64,000 nucleotides of DNA, taken from Brenneria populi (GTDB lineage Bacteria > Pseudomonadota > Gammaproteobacteria > Enterobacterales > Enterobacteriaceae). Both the position numbers and the translations under genes were made by a program. Shown in pieces: positions 61,346-64,000 of the stretch. Numbering within the stretch: the first letter of the stretch is position 1; every line of letters starts with the position of its first letter. The notes below the pieces were generated by a model, which made no database searches, had not been told where the DNA came from, and was given only the letters and a program-made list of their open reading frames with translations. The stretch lies in contig NZ_JAYWTM010000024.1 in the NCBI RefSeq assembly GCF_036016195.1, forward strand, positions 97,564-161,563, written 5' to 3'.

Positions 61346-61385
61346 ATGATTTTAAGTTGCGGATTTTTGAGTCGTTAAGAAACAG
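61290..61385 (-). pseudogene. P4-type tyrosine integrase, N-terminal fragment
   Basis: Minus-strand translation gives DSKIRNLKSSAKPFKVSDSH and then GLYFLVN, the N-terminal arm-binding domain of P4-family integrases. The frame breaks down after NLGGS and no downstream integrase domain is present, so this is a relic. It is similar to, but distinct from, the fragment at the right end of the window. Confidence 0.7.
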
Positions 61386-61449
61386 TTGGGGGCCACTTCG
61401 TCATCGAACCAACTTGACCCCAAATTTGACCACCTCGCCGGTCGCTCAT

Positions 61450-61728
61450 GCTGACGTGGCACTTATCTGCGAACTCGATGAGCAATAGAGTTTTATCGGC
61501 AGTAAAGCCCGCCAGCACTGGCTATGGTACGCATACAACACTAAGATCGGCGTTGTACTGGCTTACACTTTTGGTCCGCGAACCGATGAAACCTGCCGCG
61601 AATTACTGGCACTCCTACTGAGAACCCGAGTCAAACGGTTGGCTTGCAGAACCATCTGCTTTTCGCGCTCCGTCGAGCTTCATGAAAAAGTCATTGGCGC
61701 TTTTATCGATAAATACATGTTCTACTAA
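61450..61728 (+). pseudogene. IS1-type transposase (InsB) with internal deletion
   Basis: Translation gives ADVALICELDEQ, a TAG stop, then KARQHWLWYAYNTK, TFGPRTDETCRELLALL and, directly joined in frame, RVKRLACRTICFSRSVELHE and KVIGAFIDKYMFY. The parts match the catalytic subunit of IS1-like transposases, with some 45 residues between LLALL and the RVKRLA part missing. The premature stop and the deletion show it is dead. Confidence 0.8.
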
Positions 61729-61900
61729 TTGGAGGCGCCGCCGAAAATTTCAACCAAGAAGGGATTGATCCAGGTTATTTCATCGACTATAGATTAAGTA
61801 TGCCTTTTATAAAACAGTCGTAAATATAACCTCTGTAAATTATATAAAGGCTGCGGTATTCATTATTAAATGAAAATGACAAACAGGATTTTTAGCCAAG

Positions 61901-63124
61901 ATGAAGAAAAAAACCGTTATAAGGGCACTAGGCGCTCTTGAAAGTTGGGCTTGGCAGATCGATGCTGTAAGCCCCAAAAATTTCAGTGTTACAGCAGAAG
62001 TGTCCGGCTGTACCACGATAGACGGTTGGTCAAAAGCTCTAAAAGATGTTCAGTCAAGACATCCATTAATAAATGCGTACGTAGATACTAGCAATGATGG
62101 TCGGCTGTATTTTTTCCATAACCACACTGTTGAGATTCCATTACGAGTTTCACGTTTAAATAAAACATCATTTATTGAAGAAGAGATTCAAAGAGAGTTT
62201 TTCACTCCACTCAATATAAGTGATACGGCTTTGTTGAAGGCTGCCCTTCTTTACAGTGAAGAACGTTGCGTAATCATCTTGACGTCTCATCATGCCATTG
62301 CGGATGGGAGGTCTTTAGCCTATTTCATTTATGACGTATTACAGCGCCTGGCAGGAAATGCACAACCAGACTTAACGTTACTCCCCTCAATTGAAGATTT
62401 ATGCTCTCCAAACATAGACCCTATTGGAGATATAAAAAAACCATCTTTTACCAGTAAGCCTGTACCCTATACTGAGCGGAGTTTAGCAAAACTAAAAATT
62501 ACTCGTGAACGTCTTTCGCCCGAGTTTTCAACCCTGATAAGAAAGCGAGCAAAACAGGAAAGGACAACGGTTCACGGGGCATTATCTGCCGCCGTTGCTT
62601 GCTCTTTATATAAGTCCCCCGGGTGGGATGAAAGGCCAGTAAGGATTTGTACTCCAATTGATGCTAGAAAATATTCCCGACTGGATTATGGTCTCTGCTT
62701 TTTAGCATTATTTCCAACCTATAGCTACCATACAGCTGAACCAGATATGTTCTGGGATATATCCAGATCGATAACAGACGACTTAAGCTATTATCGAGAA
62801 AAGTCTGGCATGACTGCTTTGGTTGACTTGCTTGAACCTTACATGAACAACCATGGTTTAGAAAAAATGATATATTTCGATCGCGAAATATGTGCTCCTG
62901 ATTTGATGATATCAAACCTTGGCGTGCTTCCATTCACGAAAAACTTGGGTGAGTTGAAAATAGAATCAATATGGGGGCCAAATATATTAATTGGCACCAA
63001 AGGTGAGCAGAATATAGGTGTGTCAACAATTAATGATTCTATACATTTAATACATGCAAGTTATCAATCAATACCTGATCTTCTTGAGGATGCGAAAAAA
63101 ATACTCTTAATGGCGACAAAATAA
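61901..63124 (+). CDS. condensation-fold acyltransferase, NRPS-C/PapA-like
   Basis: A 407-residue protein of the CoA-dependent acyltransferase superfamily (NRPS condensation domains, PapA, alcohol acetyltransferases). The catalytic motif is SHHAIADGRS near residue 134 (HHxxxDG). The N-terminal half (ESWAWQI, GWSKALKDVQSRHPLINAYV) and a later acceptor-domain segment (TTVHGALSAAVACSLY, ICTPIDARKY) follow the family plan; a DFG-like motif is not seen. It is a stand-alone enzyme with no carrier protein or synthetase nearby. It has much lower GC and different codon use from the flanking chromosome and lies between mobile-element relics, so recent transfer is likely. The acyl donor and acceptor are unknown. 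Confidence 0.75.
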   Translation: MKKKTVIRALGALESWAWQIDAVSPKNFSVTAEVSGCTTIDGWSKALKDVQSRHPLINAYVDTSNDGRLYFFHNHTVEIPLRVSRLNKTSFIEEEIQREFFTPLNISDTALLKAALLYSEERCVIILTSHHAIADGRSLAYFIYDVLQRLAGNAQPDLTLLPSIEDLCSPNIDPIGDIKKPSFTSKPVPYTERSLAKLKITRERLSPEFSTLIRKRAKQERTTVHGALSAAVACSLYKSPGWDERPVRICTPIDARKYSRLDYGLCFLALFPTYSYHTAEPDMFWDISRSITDDLSYYREKSGMTALVDLLEPYMNNHGLEKMIYFDREICAPDLMISNLGVLPFTKNLGELKIESIWGPNILIGTKGEQNIGVSTINDSIHLIHASYQSIPDLLEDAKKILLMATK

Positions 63125-63359
63125 AAAATTAACCTTGGAGTTATAATTGCAATTTATTAGTGATATTCAATAAATAGGTGGTTGTTAAATATATAATATT
63201 TTTATTGACACTCTAAAGCTACCTCCTATGGAGATGGTGATCGTTCCTACGGTAATACCCCATAAGGATGCATATGCTAAATACTGCTCCGATTTTTTAC
63301 CGGAAAATAAAGGTGAGCCACTTCCGCAATAATGGACAAGGCCTTTAAGCAGGATTTTT
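63125..63359. other. AT-rich non-coding stretch after the acyltransferase gene
   Basis: No gene is seen. The base composition continues that of the acyltransferase gene until about 63300, then changes as the IS3-type fragment begins. I see no terminator or tRNA. Confidence 0.5.
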
Positions 63360-63543
63360 TCTCACATTTTATCGGACGGGTTTTTATCTGTTTAGGACAC
63401 TTAATGAAGCAAGGGAAATCACGGCGCGCTGGCTGTATGAATATAACAACGAGCGTCCCCATGCATCCTTGAATAACCTGACGCCGGAAGAGTACCGGTT
63501 AATGGTGGAAAACCCGGGAATCTCAAAATGTGTGTGGGACTAA
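63360..63543 (+). pseudogene. IS3 family transposase, C-terminal fragment
   Basis: The plus-strand frame ending at TAA 63541 reads FRTLNEAREITARWLYEYNN then ERPHASLNNLTPEEYRL, the C-terminal end of an IS3-type OrfB integrase. Only about 50-60 residues are present and no upstream part is found, so it is a remnant. The exact left boundary is unclear. It ends 11 bases before the truncated integrase. Confidence 0.75.
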
Positions 63544-63554
63544 AACCGGTATGC

Positions 63555-64000
63555 TTACGCCACCTCCAGCGGGCCTTTTCCCTCAATACCTTTCAGCAGG
63601 GCAGTGAAGTGTCGGGTTTTCAGTTCCGTTATCGGCTGATTACCGATCGCCGGAAAAACATGATTGTTCAGGCTGGCAAGCAGGCGAGCGGCATGGTTCT
63701 CCGACCAGGTTCTGTTGCTTTTATGCCAACTCAGCGCAACGGTCTTGAAACTCTTTGCTGGTGAACGCGCTGCCTTTTCAGCGGCTCGTTGCTGCGCCGG
63801 GTTGATATTTAGAGCCAGCAGTTTGCGGATGCCGTCGCGCTGTTGCCGGGCATCGGTCAGCGATACATCGGGATAAGTGCCTAAACTGAGGCGAGACTCT
63901 TTGCCATTGATACGATATTTGAGATACCAGAGACGTGAACCGCCTGGATTAACCAAAAGGTATAGACCGTGTGAATCGGAAACTTTGAAGGGATTAGCGG
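63555..64000 (-). pseudogene. P4-type tyrosine integrase, truncated at its C-terminal side
   Basis: The minus-strand frame is open from the window edge and encodes PFKVSDSHGLYLLVNPGGSR, then LKYRINGKESRLSLGTYPDVSL, followed by the core-binding domain (ALSWHKSNRTWSENHAARLL, PITELKTRHFTALL). It stops after KGIEGKGPLEVA, where intact integrases continue with another 200 or more residues including the catalytic Arg-His-Arg-Tyr. Its start lies beyond the window. The break coincides with the IS3 remnant. A functional recombinase is not possible from this copy. Confidence 0.82.
63935..64000. repeat. direct repeat copy 2 (integrase 5' segment)
   Basis: This is the partner of the repeat at 61280-61345, running to the last base of the window, so the true repeat may be longer. 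Confidence 0.85.

Larger units (their letters stand above)
61251..61900. other. mobile-element graveyard upstream of the acyltransferase gene
   Basis: No intact gene lies in these 650 bases. They contain a decayed 5' piece of a P4-type integrase gene (minus strand, about 61290-61385) and an internally deleted IS1-type transposase (61450-61728), followed by an AT-rich stretch that leads into the acyltransferase gene. Confidence 0.75.

Noticed and set aside
63277..63462. Minus-strand 61-codon frame near the right end
   Set aside because: It lies opposite the IS3 transposase fragment and has no recognisable features.
1..64000. tRNA, rRNA, CRISPR array or riboswitch
   Set aside because: None was recognised by reading. 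In particular no tRNA was seen next to the integrase fragments.

Overview
The window looks like chromosomal DNA of a GC-rich member of the Enterobacterales. The evidence is close matches, recalled from memory, to E. coli FsaA, YbiW/YbiY, EutE and EutR, a CheW-REC CheV, and good CRP, FNR, NtrC, sigma-54 and sigma-28 type sites. The unusual load of catabolic genes suggests an environmental or plant-associated lineage such as the Pectobacteriaceae. That placement is inference; there is no rRNA or tRNA gene in the window to settle it.

Layout. 1-4132: end of a histidine-utilisation locus (amino-acid ABC transporter, hutF, hutG, hutD). 4174-5775: a CSS/EAL cyclic-di-GMP phosphodiesterase. 6095-15403: acetoin/2,3-butanediol catabolism, with a butanediol dehydrogenase and an SDR on the plus strand, acoXABC plus a lipoate ligase on the minus strand, and the activator AcoR. 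Both transcription units have a sigma-54 promoter and a shared palindrome that I propose is the AcoR site. 15870-30481: a nitrogen-acquisition region with an M81 hydrolase, a peptide-type ABC transporter, an amidase, a GntR regulator, an APH-fold kinase, a class III PLP phospho-lyase-like enzyme, EutE without its microcompartment-targeting helix, and EutR. The same ATTGTCGACAAT operator lies in front of the transporter operon and the kinase gene. Together these suggest a microcompartment-free amino-alcohol (ethanolamine) route: kinase, then phospho-lyase, then CoA-acylating aldehyde dehydrogenase.

30492-34760: 2-ketogluconate use (LacI/PtxS-like regulator, kguE, kguK, kguD) behind a consensus CRP site and a LacI-type operator. 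34855-47316: a LysR regulator and a gene set with a 6-oxocamphor-hydrolase-like crotonase, a BKACE enzyme, two thiolases, a 3-oxoacid CoA-transferase, an MFS carrier, a periplasmic FMN/FAD reductase and an OprB porin. This is the best candidate for an undescribed pathway, possibly splitting a cyclic 1,3-diketone (for example the triketone tautomer of phloroglucinol) to acetyl-CoA. 47395-52443: a YbiW-type glycyl radical enzyme, its activase, FsaA and a DeoR regulator, with a perfect FNR box (the anhydroglycolysis gene set). 52672-59526: a sigma-54/NtrC-type promoter, then an RpiR regulator, carbamoylase, amino-acid ABC transporter, diaminopropionate ammonia-lyase and YgeY hydrolase, proposed to use ureido derivatives of 2,3-diaminopropionate such as albizziine. 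59744-61250: cheV and a small collagen-like exported protein. 61251-64000: a scrambled mobile region (two similar P4-type integrase 5' segments, IS1 and IS3 relics) around an AT-rich condensation-fold acyltransferase gene.

Family names come from motif recognition without database searches. Substrate proposals for the amino-alcohol, diketone and ureido clusters are hypotheses from gene content.
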